Assembly: GCA_003554005.1 (NCBI GenBank)
Contig: PWEU01000245.1
Location: 1-5,750 of the forward strand
Source of the DNA: Nitriliruptoraceae bacterium
GTDB lineage: Bacteria > Actinomycetota > Nitriliruptoria > Nitriliruptorales > Nitriliruptoraceae
Length of the DNA: 5,750 nt
Direction: 5' to 3'
Under the pieces are notes generated by a model, which was given only the letters and a program-made list of their open reading frames with translations, searched no databases and was not told the origin of the DNA. This document shows, piece after piece, positions 5,739 through 5,750 of this stretch. Position numbers and translations under genes: made by a program. Position 1 is the stretch's first letter; the number at the start of each line of letters is the position of its first letter.

Positions 5739-5750
5739 GGTCAACGGGAG

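Overview
The window is very GC-rich throughout. It shows strong Shine-Dalgarno sites (AGGAGG twice), GTG starts, and two lipobox lipoproteins. These traits fit a high-GC actinomycetote, possibly one of the deep lineages (Nitriliruptoria or Acidimicrobiia type). The placement is inferred from composition and gene style; no marker gene fixes the taxon. I found no RNA gene, mobile element, CRISPR array or origin. Seven protein genes fill almost all of the sequence.

Layout: (1) 10-441 (+) is the end of an unrecognised small lipoprotein gene whose true start probably lies left of the window. (2) 505-1545 (-) is a two-gene unit. A double-ACT-domain protein of the GcvR type comes first, and its stop codon directly abuts the GTG start of a peptide deformylase gene. 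The unit converges on gene 1 across a 63-base gap that holds a GC hairpin. (3) An 81-base divergent spacer (1546-1626) separates this unit from a rightward run: a DUF192 lipoprotein (1627-2310), a beta-hydroxyacid dehydrogenase of the 3-hydroxyisobutyrate dehydrogenase family (2326-3204), and a 55-residue single-span membrane protein (3234-3401). Gaps of 15 and 29 bases suggest one operon. (4) After a 189-base non-coding stretch comes a large membrane protein with GGDEF and EAL domains (3591-5738), a predicted cyclic di-GMP synthase/phosphodiesterase. Twelve bases remain after its stop.

The genes do not form an obvious single pathway. Deformylase acts in N-terminal protein maturation. The ACT protein is a likely amino-acid-responsive regulator, the dehydrogenase belongs to central or branched-chain amino acid metabolism, and the GGDEF-EAL protein belongs to second-messenger signalling. 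I see no clear unknown multi-gene system. The parts most worth a second look are the unassigned multi-span N-terminal region of the GGDEF-EAL protein together with its missing inhibitory site, and the 55-residue membrane protein. The deformylase motif 1 with cysteine in first position and the directly abutting ACT/deformylase pair are lesser points.
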